Below, in pieces: positions 27,218 through 38,085 of a stretch of 49,193 nt of DNA. The stretch's first letter is position 1; every line of letters begins with the position of its first letter. Source of the DNA: Pseudomonadota bacterium (GTDB lineage Bacteria > Pseudomonadota > Alphaproteobacteria > GCA-2731375). Both the position numbers and the translations under genes were made by a program. The stretch spans positions 1 to 49,193 of the forward strand of contig JAQBYC010000023.1 of NCBI GenBank assembly GCA_027623205.1, given 5' to 3'. The notes beneath the pieces were generated by a model. That model searched no databases and was not told where the DNA came from. It saw only the letters and a list, made by a program, of their open reading frames with translations.

Positions 27218-28477
27218 ATGAAATTCGGTATTTTTTACGAACACCAATTGCCCCGGCCCTGGCAGGAAGACAGCGAATTTAGACTGCTGCAAAATTCCCT
27301 GAGCCAGATCGAGCTGGCCGACCGTCTGGGCTATGACTATGCCTGGATGGTGGAACATCATTTTCTGGAAGAATATTCCCATGCCTCCTCGCCCGAAACC
27401 TTCCTGGGCGCCGCCAGCCAGCGTACGCATAATATTCGCCTGGGCTTTGGCATCGTTCAGTTGACCACCAACCAGCCCCACCGGGTGGCGGAAAAAGTCT
27501 CGACGCTGGATCTGCTTTCAGGCGGACGGGTGGAATTTGGCATGGGCGAGGGCGCCGGACCGGCTGAACTGCACCCCTTTGGCACCCGCGTGCGGGACAA
27601 ACGGGAACGTTGGGAAGAAGGGGTGAAGGCCACGATCCCCATGTTCACCAGGGAAGATTGGGAATTCCACGGCGAATATTACGATTTTCCGGCCCGCAGT
27701 GTGCTGCCAAAGCCGTTCCAGAAGCCCCACCCGCCTCTGTGGGTTGCCTGTTCCAATATTCAGACCATTACCCTGGCCGGGCAATGGGGCATGGGCGCCT
27801 TGGGCTTCACCTTTATCTCGCCGGATGCGGCGAAGGCCTGGGTGCACCACTATTACGACAATCTTTTGCACCATCGAAAGCTGCTGACCGACTATCCCAT
27901 CAACCCCAACGTCGCCATGGTATCCGGTTTCATGTGCGCCGATACCGACCAAGAAGCGATCGAGAAGGCGGCGGGCTGGACTTTCTTCATCTTCGCCCTG
28001 TCCCATTACGGCCGCGAGGGTATTGATGCCCCGGGAAAGGGTGACCTGTGGCGGCTATACCAGGATTGGCGCGGTTCGGAAAAAGCCCAGGCGGCCTTGA
28101 AGGCGGGACTGATCGGCTCGCCCGCGACCATTCGTGACAAGCTGCGCCAGTTCGAAGCGGCGCACGTCGATCAAGTGATCCTGTTGAATCAGGCCGGTAA
28201 GACCTCCCATCAGGATATTTGCGACAGCCTGAAACTGTTCGCCGAGGAAGTGATGCCGGAATTCCATGAACGTCAACCGAAGCACGAGGCTTGGAAGGAA
28301 CAGGTGCTGGATGGCACGATAGATCTGGAGGCTCTCGATACCCAGCCCTATGATCTCTACAGCCATCAGAACGAGGATATTGTGCGCCTCAGCCCGGGAC
28401 AGTTGAAAGCGCATATGGCCGCCAAAGAGGCCGAGCAGAGAGCCGCAGCCAGGATTGCCGACGGTGCGGCGGAATAA
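27218..28477 (+). CDS. LLM class flavin-dependent oxidoreductase (luciferase-like monooxygenase)
   Basis: A 419-residue TIM-barrel flavoprotein of the bacterial luciferase-like family. These enzymes use reduced FMN (or F420 in some lineages) to oxygenate aldehydes, sulfonates, aromatic or polyamine-type substrates. Recognisable segments are MKFGIFYEHQLPRPW, GYDYAWMVEHHF, RLGFGIVQLTTNQPHRVAEK, LDLLSGGRVEFGMGEG and, late, AGLIGSPATIRDKLRQFE. Length is near the longer members of the family. The start ATG has GAGGAAAC upstream. A separate flavin reductase would be needed unless another partner supplies FMNH2; the nitroreductase or the flavodoxin-like protein nearby could do this, but that is speculation. 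Confidence 0.9.
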   Translation: MKFGIFYEHQLPRPWQEDSEFRLLQNSLSQIELADRLGYDYAWMVEHHFLEEYSHASSPETFLGAASQRTHNIRLGFGIVQLTTNQPHRVAEKVSTLDLLSGGRVEFGMGEGAGPAELHPFGTRVRDKRERWEEGVKATIPMFTREDWEFHGEYYDFPARSVLPKPFQKPHPPLWVACSNIQTITLAGQWGMGALGFTFISPDAAKAWVHHYYDNLLHHRKLLTDYPINPNVAMVSGFMCADTDQEAIEKAAGWTFFIFALSHYGREGIDAPGKGDLWRLYQDWRGSEKAQAALKAGLIGSPATIRDKLRQFEAAHVDQVILLNQAGKTSHQDICDSLKLFAEEVMPEFHERQPKHEAWKEQVLDGTIDLEALDTQPYDLYSHQNEDIVRLSPGQLKAHMAAKEAEQRAAARIADGAAE

Positions 28478-28549
28478 TATGACCAGCTTGCGGCAGATCA
28501 ATTTGCAGCCAATGCCGTTCTGACCATCCTGATAATGGGCAAATAGACA

Positions 28550-29593
28550 ATGGATCCGCAGGAAGTTGAGCCCGAAGGCTATAACGTCAGCGCGGTCGAA
28601 GCATGGATTGCCGACAATGTGACTGGGTTGACGCCACCTTTCAGGTGGACCCGTCTGCAAGGCGGTCATTCCAATATCACTTACCGCCTGGATGACCCCA
28701 AGGGGCATGCGGCCGTTGTCCGCCGGCCGCCGCAAGGGGAATTGCTGCCCAAGGCCCATGACATGAGCCGGGAATGGGCACTGATATCCGCGCTTGGACC
28801 CACGCCGGTCCCGGTCGCACCGGCGATGGGTTTTTGCGAAAGCGCCGACGTCACCGGTGCATGGTTCTATATCATGGGGCTGATAGATGGCCGTCCACTT
28901 TACAATTCAGCGGATACCGAAGCCTGGGTGCCTTATGAGAGGCGAACGACGTTGGCGTGGTCCTTCGTCGATGTCCTCGCCGACCTTCACGCGCTCGACC
29001 CCGATCGGATCGGCCTCGGCGACCTGGGAAAAAAGGAAAACTATGTCGGGCGCCAGCTTAAGACCTGGTTCCGCTCCTGGACCTCATCAGTGGATGATGC
29101 CGAATACGATGACCCAAGGGCCCATGAGCTGCAGGAATTCTTGAGCGGCAACATACCGGACCAGGGTCCGGCTAGAGTTGTCCATGGCGACTATGGCCTG
29201 CACAATTGCCTGATCGGATCTGATGCCCATGTTGCCGCTGTCGTGGATTGGGAAATATCCACGCTTGGCGATCCCTTGGCCGACCTTGCCTACGCGCTCA
29301 ATCAATGGGCGGAACCTGGCGAGGGCCGCGAAGGTGCCGCCACCGCCTTGCCCGGATTTCCAAGACGGGCCGAACTGGCCGCCCGATATGCCGAAAAATC
29401 CGGTCGTGATCTCTCGCTGCTTGACTATTATATCGGGTTTAATTGGTGGAAGACTGCCTGTATTGTCCACGGCGTCTATGCCAGATATCGCGCCGGTAAG
29501 AAAAGTACCGATGGTGTCGATTTGGAAAATCTGCGCCTGCGCATTGGGCAATCTTTGGATCTCTCATCGCGCGCGCTGGTTTCGATGCGCTAA
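28550..29593 (+). CDS. Phosphotransferase family protein (APH/choline-kinase fold; ACAD10-like)
   Basis: A 347-residue protein with the aminoglycoside-phosphotransferase fold. The nucleotide-binding N-lobe has LQGGHSNITYRL and VVRRPP. The catalytic loop is VVHGDYGLHNCLI (HGDxxxxN) and the metal-binding aspartate is in VVDWEISTLGDPLADL. This subgroup is commonly found beside acyl-CoA dehydrogenases in bacteria and resembles the kinase half of human ACAD10, which is known to phosphorylate 4-hydroxy acids so they can enter beta-oxidation. A similar hydroxyacyl-CoA-related role is possible here, given the surrounding acyl-CoA genes, but is inference. It is the last gene of the 25.4-29.6 kb run, and converges on the nitroreductase gene. 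Confidence 0.88.
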   Translation: MDPQEVEPEGYNVSAVEAWIADNVTGLTPPFRWTRLQGGHSNITYRLDDPKGHAAVVRRPPQGELLPKAHDMSREWALISALGPTPVPVAPAMGFCESADVTGAWFYIMGLIDGRPLYNSADTEAWVPYERRTTLAWSFVDVLADLHALDPDRIGLGDLGKKENYVGRQLKTWFRSWTSSVDDAEYDDPRAHELQEFLSGNIPDQGPARVVHGDYGLHNCLIGSDAHVAAVVDWEISTLGDPLADLAYALNQWAEPGEGREGAATALPGFPRRAELAARYAEKSGRDLSLLDYYIGFNWWKTACIVHGVYARYRAGKKSTDGVDLENLRLRIGQSLDLSSRALVSMR

Positions 29594-29606
29594 AAGAACC
29601 GCCGTC

Positions 29607-30284
29607 CTATGCCATATCCAGAAAGGTTGTGAAATCGTCGATCGGCAGCTTGTCCACACGGAAATCGTTCTCCGGCGCCGCCGTATCCTCAAAGCCAATG
29701 GAGATGCCACAGGCCAGGAGTTCTTCGTCGGGCATGGCCAGGTGCCGGCGCACGATTTTATGGTACCAGGTGAAAGCGGCCTGACCGCAGGTGTGCAGTC
29801 CCTCGCCTCTGGCACCGATCAACAGATTTTCGATGAACATGCCCACATCCATGTAGGTGCCTGTGGCCAGGTCCCGATGGAAACCGACGAACATCCCGAT
29901 CGGCGCACCGAAGAATTCAAAATTGCGGTTCATCTGGGCCTGACGGGCCGCCATGTCATCGTGGGCGATGCCCAGTTTGGCGTACAGGCCAAAGCCGGTT
30001 TCACGGCGCCGGGTTTTGTACGGTTCAAACCATTTCGTCGGGTAATAAGGATATTCCGGCGCATGTGCTTCTGGGTTGCCATTGGCGATGGCATCCAGAA
30101 TATCGGCGGTCATGGCGTCTTTCGTGGCGCCGCCGACCACATACAGCTTCCACGGTTGAATATTATGGCCGCTAGGCGCCATCGCGGCACCTTCAATAAT
30201 ACGCCGCAGGCTTTCCATGGGTACGGGAGTAGGCAGAAAGCGCCGCACCGAACGGCGGCTCATGATTGCGTCGTGAACGTCCAC
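29607..30284 (-). CDS. Nitroreductase family protein
   Basis: A 225-residue FMN-dependent nitroreductase-fold protein. The N-terminal FMN-phosphate motif is SRRSVRRFLPTPV and the second is AAMAPSGHNIQPWKLYVV, both diagnostic. The C-terminal ACGISIGFED region matches the family's other FMN contact. Such enzymes reduce nitroaromatics, quinones or act as flavin reductases with NAD(P)H. The start is a GTG (30282-30284) with GAGGAG ten bases upstream, though the ATG at residue 8 is possible. It lies just downstream of the nitronate-monooxygenase-like gene on the same strand, 74 bases away, with repeat copy B in between. The substrate is unknown. Confidence 0.9.
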   Translation of the reverse strand: MDVHDAIMSRRSVRRFLPTPVPMESLRRIIEGAAMAPSGHNIQPWKLYVVGGATKDAMTADILDAIANGNPEAHAPEYPYYPTKWFEPYKTRRRETGFGLYAKLGIAHDDMAARQAQMNRNFEFFGAPIGMFVGFHRDLATGTYMDVGMFIENLLIGARGEGLHTCGQAAFTWYHKIVRRHLAMPDEELLACGISIGFEDTAAPENDFRVDKLPIDDFTTFLDMA

Positions 30285-30307
30285 GCGATGTGTACTCCTC
30301 GATTACA

Positions 30308-30358
30308 GAACAATTGCTCTTTTCTTAAGAGTCCAAGCATGTTTAGAAGAAACATGCG

Positions 30359-30360
<2 letters not shown>
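30308..30360 (+). repeat. Dispersed hairpin repeat, partial copy B
   Basis: This matches the right half of the repeat family (compare copy C: TTTTCTTAAAGAGTCCGGGC). The hairpin pairs GCATGTTT (30337-30344) with AAACATGC (30350-30357) around AGAAG. The stop codon of the leftward flavoprotein gene (30359-30361 on this strand, CTA) lies at its right end, in the GCGCTAG that is also seen at the end of hairpin 2 in copy A. Lying between two leftward genes, it can be read as RNA. Confidence 0.6.
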
Positions 30361-32424
<2,064 letters not shown>

Positions 32425-32685
32425 CCTAACGCGGATATGCTCTATATATTCCTTGCTGGCAGGGCGATATCACCGTACCGGCCGGCGAAGGCGATCCGGC
32501 GGTTGTCATCCTGGGTCCGGATGCTGCCGTTGGTTCCCACGGAGGGCGGCAGGAGGGAACATTGCAGCCGACGGGTAGAGATCATTTTCCAATAAGTCGA
32601 GTTTTGAACCCTGGTTAATATTTTATAGGCCTATAGCAGCGAGCCACGGTGCTGGCGCCGCGCTAGTACTTGGGAGTAAAATGCC
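32425..32685. other. Intergenic region between nudC and the small membrane peptide
   Basis: No gene is supported here. A start-less open frame on the + strand (about 32434-32620, WQGDITVPAGEGDPAVVILG then a run to a TAA) looks protein-like but lacks any start, so it may be a remnant. A promoter for the small membrane peptide is expected near the AT-rich GGTTAATATTTTATAGGC at about 32613-32630, which may hold a -10 box. Boxes are not well defined. Confidence 0.3.
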
Positions 32686-32874
32686 ATGCGCCTTTTGATC
32701 GCGTTGTTGCTGCCCTGGTTGCTGTTTTTTACGATCGGCCGCGTTATAGCTGGTACTATCTGCTTAATTTTGCAAGTTACCTTGATCGGTTGGGTGCCCG
32801 CCGCGATCTGGGCGGTATATGCACTCAGCCAGTACAATATGGAAAAACGCTTCGATGAATTGGATCGGGCCTAG
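32686..32874 (+). CDS. YqaE/Pmp3 family small hydrophobic membrane protein
   Basis: A 62-residue protein with two transmembrane helices: LLIALLLPWLLFFTIG and a second running through TICLILQVTLIGWVPAAIWAVYAL. The pattern of a Pro-containing first helix, then GWVPAAIWAVYAL and a charged C-terminus (NMEKRFDELD) is the YqaE/Pmp3 (UPF0057) family. Family members in fungi and plants stabilise membrane potential under salt or cold stress; bacterial roles are poorly known. A GGGAG site lies nine bases before the ATG. It precedes the thiolase gene by 32 bases but need not be functionally related. Confidence 0.85.
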   Translation: MRLLIALLLPWLLFFTIGRVIAGTICLILQVTLIGWVPAAIWAVYALSQYNMEKRFDELDRA

Positions 32875-32906
32875 TTCCACCGGACGAAAGGAAGAGGAAT
32901 ACGACC

Positions 32907-34115
32907 ATGACCGATGCATTTATTTACGACCACGTGCGCACACCACGGGGCAAGGGACGGGCCAGCGGCGCTTTGCATTCGGTAACGCCCGTGGAACTGG
33001 CATCAACGGCTTTGCGTGCGATCCGGGACCGGAACGATCTGGATACCACCGAAGTGGACGATGTGATACTGGGCTGTGTTGCGCCGGTCGGGGAACAGGG
33101 TGCCGATATTGCCCGAACTGCCGTGATCAATTCCGAATATGCCGAAAGTACCGCCGGCGCCCAGGTCAACCGCTTCTGCGCGTCGGGTCTGGAGGCGGTC
33201 AATATCGCGGCCGGGCAGATCATGTCGGGCCAGTCTGAAATGGCTATCGGCGGCGGCGTGGAAAGTATGAGCCGGGTGCCCATGGGGTCCGACGGCGGCG
33301 CCTGGCCCACGGACCCGGCGGTGGCCTTCCGCAGCTACTTTGTACCGCAAGGCATCTCCGCTGATCTGATCGCCACGAAGTATGGCTTCTCCCGCGACGA
33401 TGTGGACAGCTATGCCGTCGAAAGTCAAAAGCGCGCCCAGCGCTCCTGGGATGAAGGCCGTTTCCAAAACGCCGTGGTGTCGGTGATTGATATGAACGGC
33501 AATACCGTGTTGGACAAGGACGAGCATATGCGGCCCGAAACCGACATGCAGTCCCTGGCATCGTTGGCGCCCTCCTTTATCACCGCCGGTGAACAGTTTG
33601 GGTTTAATTCCGTGGCCATTCAGCGCTATCCGGAAATTGAGAAGATTGAACATGTCCATCATGCGGGTAATTCGTCGGGTATCGTCGACGGTGCATCGGC
33701 CATGTTGCTGGGCACGCTTGAAATTGGCGAGAAGCTGGGCCTGAAGCCAAGGGCCCGGATCCGCAGCTTTGCCTCCATTGGCTCGGAGCCGACGATCATG
33801 CTGACCGGGCCGTCCCTGGCGGCGGAAAAAGCCCTGAAGCGGGCTGGCATGAGCAAGGATGATATCGATTTGTGGGAGTTGAACGAGGCTTTCGCCGCCG
33901 TCGTTCTCCGTTTCATGCAGGCCTTGGATATTGATCATGACCAGATCAATGTCTGTGGCGGCGCCATCGCCATGGGTCATCCCCTGGGCGCTACCGGGGC
34001 AATGATACTTGGCACTGTGCTGGACGAGTTGGAACGTACCGGGAAAGGTACGGCGCTGGCCACTCTGTGTGTCGGCGGCGGTATGGGCACGGCCACCATA
34101 ATTGAGCGGCTGTAA
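32907..34115 (+). CDS. Acetyl-CoA C-acyltransferase (thiolase)
   Basis: A 402-residue thiolase that splits 3-ketoacyl-CoA with CoA to acetyl-CoA plus a shortened acyl-CoA (or runs in reverse). The nucleophile Cys91 lies in NRFCASGLEAVN. The other catalytic motifs are ELNEAFAAV, GGAIAMGHPLGATGA and the second catalytic cysteine in LCVGGGMGTA. Length and motifs match FadA/FadI/acetyl-CoA acetyltransferase. Its neighbour 53 bases downstream is the multifunctional FadB-type protein, so this is the thiolase subunit of a beta-oxidation pair. The start has a strong GAAAGGAAGAGG upstream. Confidence 0.94.
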   Translation: MTDAFIYDHVRTPRGKGRASGALHSVTPVELASTALRAIRDRNDLDTTEVDDVILGCVAPVGEQGADIARTAVINSEYAESTAGAQVNRFCASGLEAVNIAAGQIMSGQSEMAIGGGVESMSRVPMGSDGGAWPTDPAVAFRSYFVPQGISADLIATKYGFSRDDVDSYAVESQKRAQRSWDEGRFQNAVVSVIDMNGNTVLDKDEHMRPETDMQSLASLAPSFITAGEQFGFNSVAIQRYPEIEKIEHVHHAGNSSGIVDGASAMLLGTLEIGEKLGLKPRARIRSFASIGSEPTIMLTGPSLAAEKALKRAGMSKDDIDLWELNEAFAAVVLRFMQALDIDHDQINVCGGAIAMGHPLGATGAMILGTVLDELERTGKGTALATLCVGGGMGTATIIERL

Positions 34116-34168
34116 AGCTCAAGCCGTGAAACCAAGCTTTTGAAAATTAAGTATCTGGGACCAATACG

Positions 34169-36298
34169 ATGATGGATTACGACGTAGACGGTGACGGTGT
34201 CGCCACCATTTCCTGGAATGTTTCCAACCGCCCGATGAACGTTCTTAACCAGGAAACCATGGCGGCCTATTCCGCCTGCCTGGACAAGGCAATCGACGAT
34301 GAAAACGTCAAGGGCGTGATCGTCACATCGGCCCACCGGGAATTCATGGTCGGCGCCGATTTATCGGCCATGGGCGGCGGTGATATGGCGTCGATCGAGG
34401 CCTTTATTCACATTGTACATCGGATGTTCCGGCGCATGGAGAAAGCCGGCAAGCCATTCGTCGCGGCTATCAATGGTCATGCGCTGGGCGGTGGTTACGA
34501 GATGTGTCTGGCCTGCCATCATCGCATCGCCGCCGATGACCCGAAGATCAAGATCGGCCTGCCGGAAGCCAAGATCGGCCTGCTGCCCGGCGGCGGTGGC
34601 ACGCAACGGCTTTCCCGCCTGATCGGCATGCAGCCGGCGCTGCCCCTGATGCTGGAAGGCCGCGAGCTGGCGCCGAAAGCAGCCCTGAATATGGGGATGG
34701 TGGACCAGGTCGTGCCAGCGGATCAATTGCTGGCCGCGGCCAAGGCCTGGGTGCTGGGCGATGGCCAAAAGAATTTCGTGCAGCCCTGGGACAAGAAAGG
34801 TTTCAAGCTGCCAGGCGGGGCGGTGCAATCGCCGATGGGTCAACAGGCCTTCGTGGCCGGTAACGCGATGTTGCATCAACGCACCTATGGCAACTATCCG
34901 GCCCAACAGAACATTATGTCCTGCGTATTCGAAGGCTGTCAGGTTGATATCGATACGGGCCTGGCGATAGAAATACGATATCTGATTGCGACTGCCTTGA
35001 CGCCGGAAGCAAAGAACATGATCCGTCTGTTCTTCGCCATCACCGAGGCGGGCAAGGGTGCCGGGCGGCCTAAGGATATTCCAGCCGCAAAGTTCAACAA
35101 GGTCGGCGTCCTGGGCGCGGGCATGATGGGTGCCGGTATCGCCTATGTGACGGCCATGGCCGGCATCGACGTGGTCTTGTTGGATATGGCGCAGGCCAGC
35201 GCCGACAAGGGCAAGGCCTATGCGGAGGATTTGCTGAAAAAACGGGTCTCCCGCCGGCGCATGGAAAAAGAGGCGGCCGATGCCACCCTGGCGCGGATTC
35301 ATGCCACGGCGGATTTTGCCGACCTGACCGGTTGCGAACTGGTGATTGAGGCGGTGTTCGAGGATCGCGCCGTCAAGGCAGAAGTGACCGGGAAAGCCCT
35401 GGCGGTGACGGGTGATGGCATCACCTTTGCTTCCAATACTTCGACCCTGCCGATCACCGGCCTGGCGCAGGCGTCGTCCCGGCCCGAAAATTTCATCGGG
35501 CTGCATTTTTTCTCGCCCGTGGACCGTATGCCACTGGTCGAGATTATTCTTGGCGACGGGACCAGCGATGAAACCCTGGCGCGGGCGATGGATTATGTCA
35601 TGACGATCCGCAAGACGCCCATCGTGGTCAATGATTCCCGTGGTTTCTATACCAGCCGGGTTTTTGCCACCTATGTGCGCGAGGGTTTGGCCCTGCTGGC
35701 GGAAGGTGTTGCCCCGGCGTTGATCGAAAATGCCGGCCGGATGGCGGGCATGCCCGTCGGTCCATTGGCCATGGCCGATGAAGTGTCCATAGATTTGATG
35801 TACAAGGTCGGCAGCCAGACCCGGAAAGATCTGGGTGATGACTATGTGGCAATGCCGGGCGATGATCTGGTTCGCCGCATGGTCGAAGACCTGGGCCGGA
35901 TCGGCAAGAAGGCTGGAAAGGGTTTCTATGACTATCCTGAAAAGGGCAGCAAACGCCTCTGGCCCGGTCTAAGAGAGGAATGCCCCCCCGCCGCCGAACA
36001 ACCGGATGTAGAGGATGTCAAGAAACGCCTCATGTATATCCAGTCCGTGGAGACCGCCCGTTGCATGGAAGAGGGCGTGATCAGCGAAAAACGGGATGCG
36101 GACGTGGGTTCGATCATGGGCTGGGGCTTTCCTCCCTTCCGGGGCGGTGTGCTCAGTCAGGTCGATACCATCGGAATCCAGGATTTCGTTGCGGCATGCG
36201 ACCGCCTGGCCCAGGCGCACGGCGCCCGCTTCAGCCCACCGCAATTGTTGCGCGATATGGCCGCCAAGGGCGAGGGCTTCTATGGCAAGGCGGCCTGA
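34169..36298 (+). CDS. Multifunctional fatty-acid oxidation protein: enoyl-CoA hydratase / 3-hydroxyacyl-CoA dehydrogenase
   Basis: A 709-residue FadB/FadJ-type protein. The N-terminal crotonase domain (about 5-200) carries MVGADLS and GLPEAKIGLLPGGGGTQRL, whose glutamates are catalytic. The NAD domain (about 310-490) begins KVGVLGAGMMGAGIAYVTAM, then EAVFEDRAVKAEV and IGLHFFSPVDRMPLVEI with the catalytic His. The C-terminal dehydrogenase domain (about 495-709) has VVNDSRGFYTSRVF. Together with the upstream thiolase it performs hydration, oxidation and thiolysis of acyl-CoA. The gene follows the thiolase by 53 bases and was probably made on one transcript. The start is ATG ATG at 34169 with a modest ribosome site. 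Confidence 0.95.
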   Translation: MMDYDVDGDGVATISWNVSNRPMNVLNQETMAAYSACLDKAIDDENVKGVIVTSAHREFMVGADLSAMGGGDMASIEAFIHIVHRMFRRMEKAGKPFVAAINGHALGGGYEMCLACHHRIAADDPKIKIGLPEAKIGLLPGGGGTQRLSRLIGMQPALPLMLEGRELAPKAALNMGMVDQVVPADQLLAAAKAWVLGDGQKNFVQPWDKKGFKLPGGAVQSPMGQQAFVAGNAMLHQRTYGNYPAQQNIMSCVFEGCQVDIDTGLAIEIRYLIATALTPEAKNMIRLFFAITEAGKGAGRPKDIPAAKFNKVGVLGAGMMGAGIAYVTAMAGIDVVLLDMAQASADKGKAYAEDLLKKRVSRRRMEKEAADATLARIHATADFADLTGCELVIEAVFEDRAVKAEVTGKALAVTGDGITFASNTSTLPITGLAQASSRPENFIGLHFFSPVDRMPLVEIILGDGTSDETLARAMDYVMTIRKTPIVVNDSRGFYTSRVFATYVREGLALLAEGVAPALIENAGRMAGMPVGPLAMADEVSIDLMYKVGSQTRKDLGDDYVAMPGDDLVRRMVEDLGRIGKKAGKGFYDYPEKGSKRLWPGLREECPPAAEQPDVEDVKKRLMYIQSVETARCMEEGVISEKRDADVGSIMGWGFPPFRGGVLSQVDTIGIQDFVAACDRLAQAHGARFSPPQLLRDMAAKGEGFYGKAA

Positions 36299-36338
36299 CA
36301 CAAAAGGACAGCAACGGACTTACTTGTGAGGATCGCGC

Positions 36339-37184
36339 ATGGGGCGACGACAAATTGAAATCAAACCGTTGTCCGGTGCGCTGGGGGCCGAAGTTCATGG
36401 CGTTGATTTGGCCGCTGATTTGGACAACGGCACCATGGCGACCGTGCGCCAGGCCTTTGTCGACCATGGCGTGGTCTTCTTCATGGATCAGGATCTGACG
36501 CCCCAACAGCATTTGGATTTTGCCCGCCGTTTTGGACCCATCGACATCAACAAATTTTTCGAGACCGTCGACGGCTACCCTGAAATCGCTCAGGTACGCA
36601 AGGAGGCCGGCGATACCACGAACATCGGCGGCGGCTGGCATACCGATCACAGTTACGACGAAGTGCCGGCCCTGGGCTCCATGCTTTATGCGAAAGAGCT
36701 GCCGGTCGGTGGTGGCGATACGATGTTTGCCAGCATGTATGCAGCCTATGAAGCGCTGTCGCCGGGCATGAAGGATATGCTGGACGGCTTGAAGGCCGTG
36801 CACAGCGGTGCCCGCGCGTTTGGTCCGAAGTCCGGCTACAACAAGGGCCGGGATTCGCAAATGAAGCTGTCCGAAATTGCCTTGGCCGAAGTCGAACATC
36901 CCGTGGTGTGCACGCACCCGATTTCGGGCCGCAAACACCTGTACGTCAATGGTGGCTTCACCATGCGTTTTGCCCATATGACCGAGCCGGAAAGCGCGCC
37001 GTTGCTGCAATACCTTTTGCAGCATGCGGCCAAGCCCGAATTCACCTGCCGCTTTCAATGGCGGCCCGGCGCCATGGCGTTCTGGGACAACAGTTGTACC
37101 CAGCATTTCGCTATCAACGACTATCACGGACAGCGCCGCCTGATGCATCGGATCACGATCCAGGGGCGGCGCCCCCACGCATAA
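36339..37184 (+). CDS. TauD/TfdA family Fe(II)/2-oxoglutarate-dependent dioxygenase
   Basis: A 281-residue dioxygenase. Iron ligands are His101 and Asp103 in GGGWHTDHSYDEVP and, near the C-terminus, His256 in NSCTQHFAINDYHG; Arg267 in QRRLMHR is placed to bind 2-oxoglutarate. The start LSGALGAEVHGVDLAADLD is typical of TauD. These enzymes hydroxylate sulfonates (taurine), phenoxyacetates or other acids; no taurine ABC transporter lies next to it, so the substrate is open. It follows the FadB-type gene by 40 bases and has a GAGGATC site, so it may be part of the same transcript, followed by the enoyl-CoA hydratase gene 22 bases on. Confidence 0.92.
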   Translation: MGRRQIEIKPLSGALGAEVHGVDLAADLDNGTMATVRQAFVDHGVVFFMDQDLTPQQHLDFARRFGPIDINKFFETVDGYPEIAQVRKEAGDTTNIGGGWHTDHSYDEVPALGSMLYAKELPVGGGDTMFASMYAAYEALSPGMKDMLDGLKAVHSGARAFGPKSGYNKGRDSQMKLSEIALAEVEHPVVCTHPISGRKHLYVNGGFTMRFAHMTEPESAPLLQYLLQHAAKPEFTCRFQWRPGAMAFWDNSCTQHFAINDYHGQRRLMHRITIQGRRPHA

Positions 37185-37206
37185 TTTTTGCCGAGAAGGG
37201 AATGCC

Positions 37207-38037
37207 ATGTCGTTTCAAGAGGTGATCTATCAGGTCGAGGACGGCGTCGCGGTGGTGACCTTGAATCGGCCCGAGCGGTTGAACGCCATGACCTTGACCA
37301 TGGCCGGTGAAATCCGCGCCGCCATGCAGCAGGCCAGCGATGATGACGCGGTGCGGGTTATCGTTTTGACCGGCGCCGGGCGCGGCTTTTGCGCCGGCGC
37401 CGATGCGGCCCGATTGCAAAGCCGGGCCAGCGGCACCGCGGTGGACGAGGAACAAACCCTACCCTTCACGGGCGCTATTGAAGGCGGTCTCAATCTGCCC
37501 GATGCGTTTGCCGCGAAATACGCCTGGATTTCATCGGTGCCGAAACCCGTGATCGCCGCCGTCAACGGTCCGGCGGTTGGGGTCGGCATGGTGCTGCCCA
37601 TGTTTGCCGATATTCGCTTTGCCGCCGATACCGCGCGTTTCGGCACTGCCTTTGCCCAACGCGGGCTGGTGCCTGAATACGGCCTGGCCTGGCTGCTGCC
37701 GCGCCTGATCGCGCCGTCAAAGGCCTTTGACCTGCTGTATAGTGCCCGTTTGGTGGACGCCAATGAAGCGCTGGATATGGGCCTGGTGGACCGGGTTTAC
37801 CCGACCAACGAATTGCGGGCGGCGGTGATGGATTATGCCCGCCAGATGGCTAAGGGCGTCTCCCCCCGTTCTACCCGTGTCGTCAAGGAGCTGGTTTATC
37901 AGGGCCTGGACCAGAGCTTTGACAAGGCCATGGCGCGGTCCCTGGAAGAAATGGCTGAAGCCGCGCAATCAGACGACTTCCGTGAAGGTATCGCCGCCTG
38001 GAAGGACAAACGGGCGCCCGATTTCACGGGAAAATAG
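37207..38037 (+). CDS. Enoyl-CoA hydratase/isomerase family protein
   Basis: A 276-residue crotonase. The N-terminal VAVVTLNRPERLNAMT, the oxyanion-hole segment FCAGADAARL, and VPKPVIAAVNGPAVGVGMVLP give the fold. TAFAQRGLVPEYGLAWLLPRL holds the typical glutamate at the hydratase catalytic position (PEYG). Members hydrate enoyl-CoAs or act as isomerases or hydrolases. It probably ends the 32.9-38.0 kb beta-oxidation group (thiolase, FadB-type, dioxygenase, this gene). An AAGGGA site lies before its ATG. Right after its stop is the degraded repeat copy D. Confidence 0.92.
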   Translation: MSFQEVIYQVEDGVAVVTLNRPERLNAMTLTMAGEIRAAMQQASDDDAVRVIVLTGAGRGFCAGADAARLQSRASGTAVDEEQTLPFTGAIEGGLNLPDAFAAKYAWISSVPKPVIAAVNGPAVGVGMVLPMFADIRFAADTARFGTAFAQRGLVPEYGLAWLLPRLIAPSKAFDLLYSARLVDANEALDMGLVDRVYPTNELRAAVMDYARQMAKGVSPRSTRVVKELVYQGLDQSFDKAMARSLEEMAEAAQSDDFREGIAAWKDKRAPDFTGK

Positions 38038-38043
38038 GCCGGG

Positions 38044-38078
38044 TTATTCCAGAACAAATTTCAATTACTGCGAGCGGG
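38044..38078 (+). repeat. Dispersed hairpin repeat, degraded partial copy D
   Basis: The stretch TATTCCAGAACAAATTTC and AATTACTGCGAGCGGG matches the left end of copy C (CTGGGGCAAATTTC, AATTATTTGGAGCCG). The rest of the repeat is missing, and the left hairpin is lost. It lies in the 48 bases between the convergent enoyl-CoA hydratase and flavodoxin-like genes. The match is short, so this copy is less certain than the others. Confidence 0.45.
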
Positions 38079-38085
38079 AAGGATA

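Noticed and set aside
32434-32622. Open + strand frame between nudC and the YqaE-type peptide
   Set aside because: Protein-like text but no start codon and no ribosome site. Mentioned as a possible remnant, not called as a gene.
34361-35506. 381-codon − strand frame opposite the FadB-type gene
   Set aside because: It is the shadow of a certain multidomain gene, His/Gln/Arg-rich with no family resemblance.
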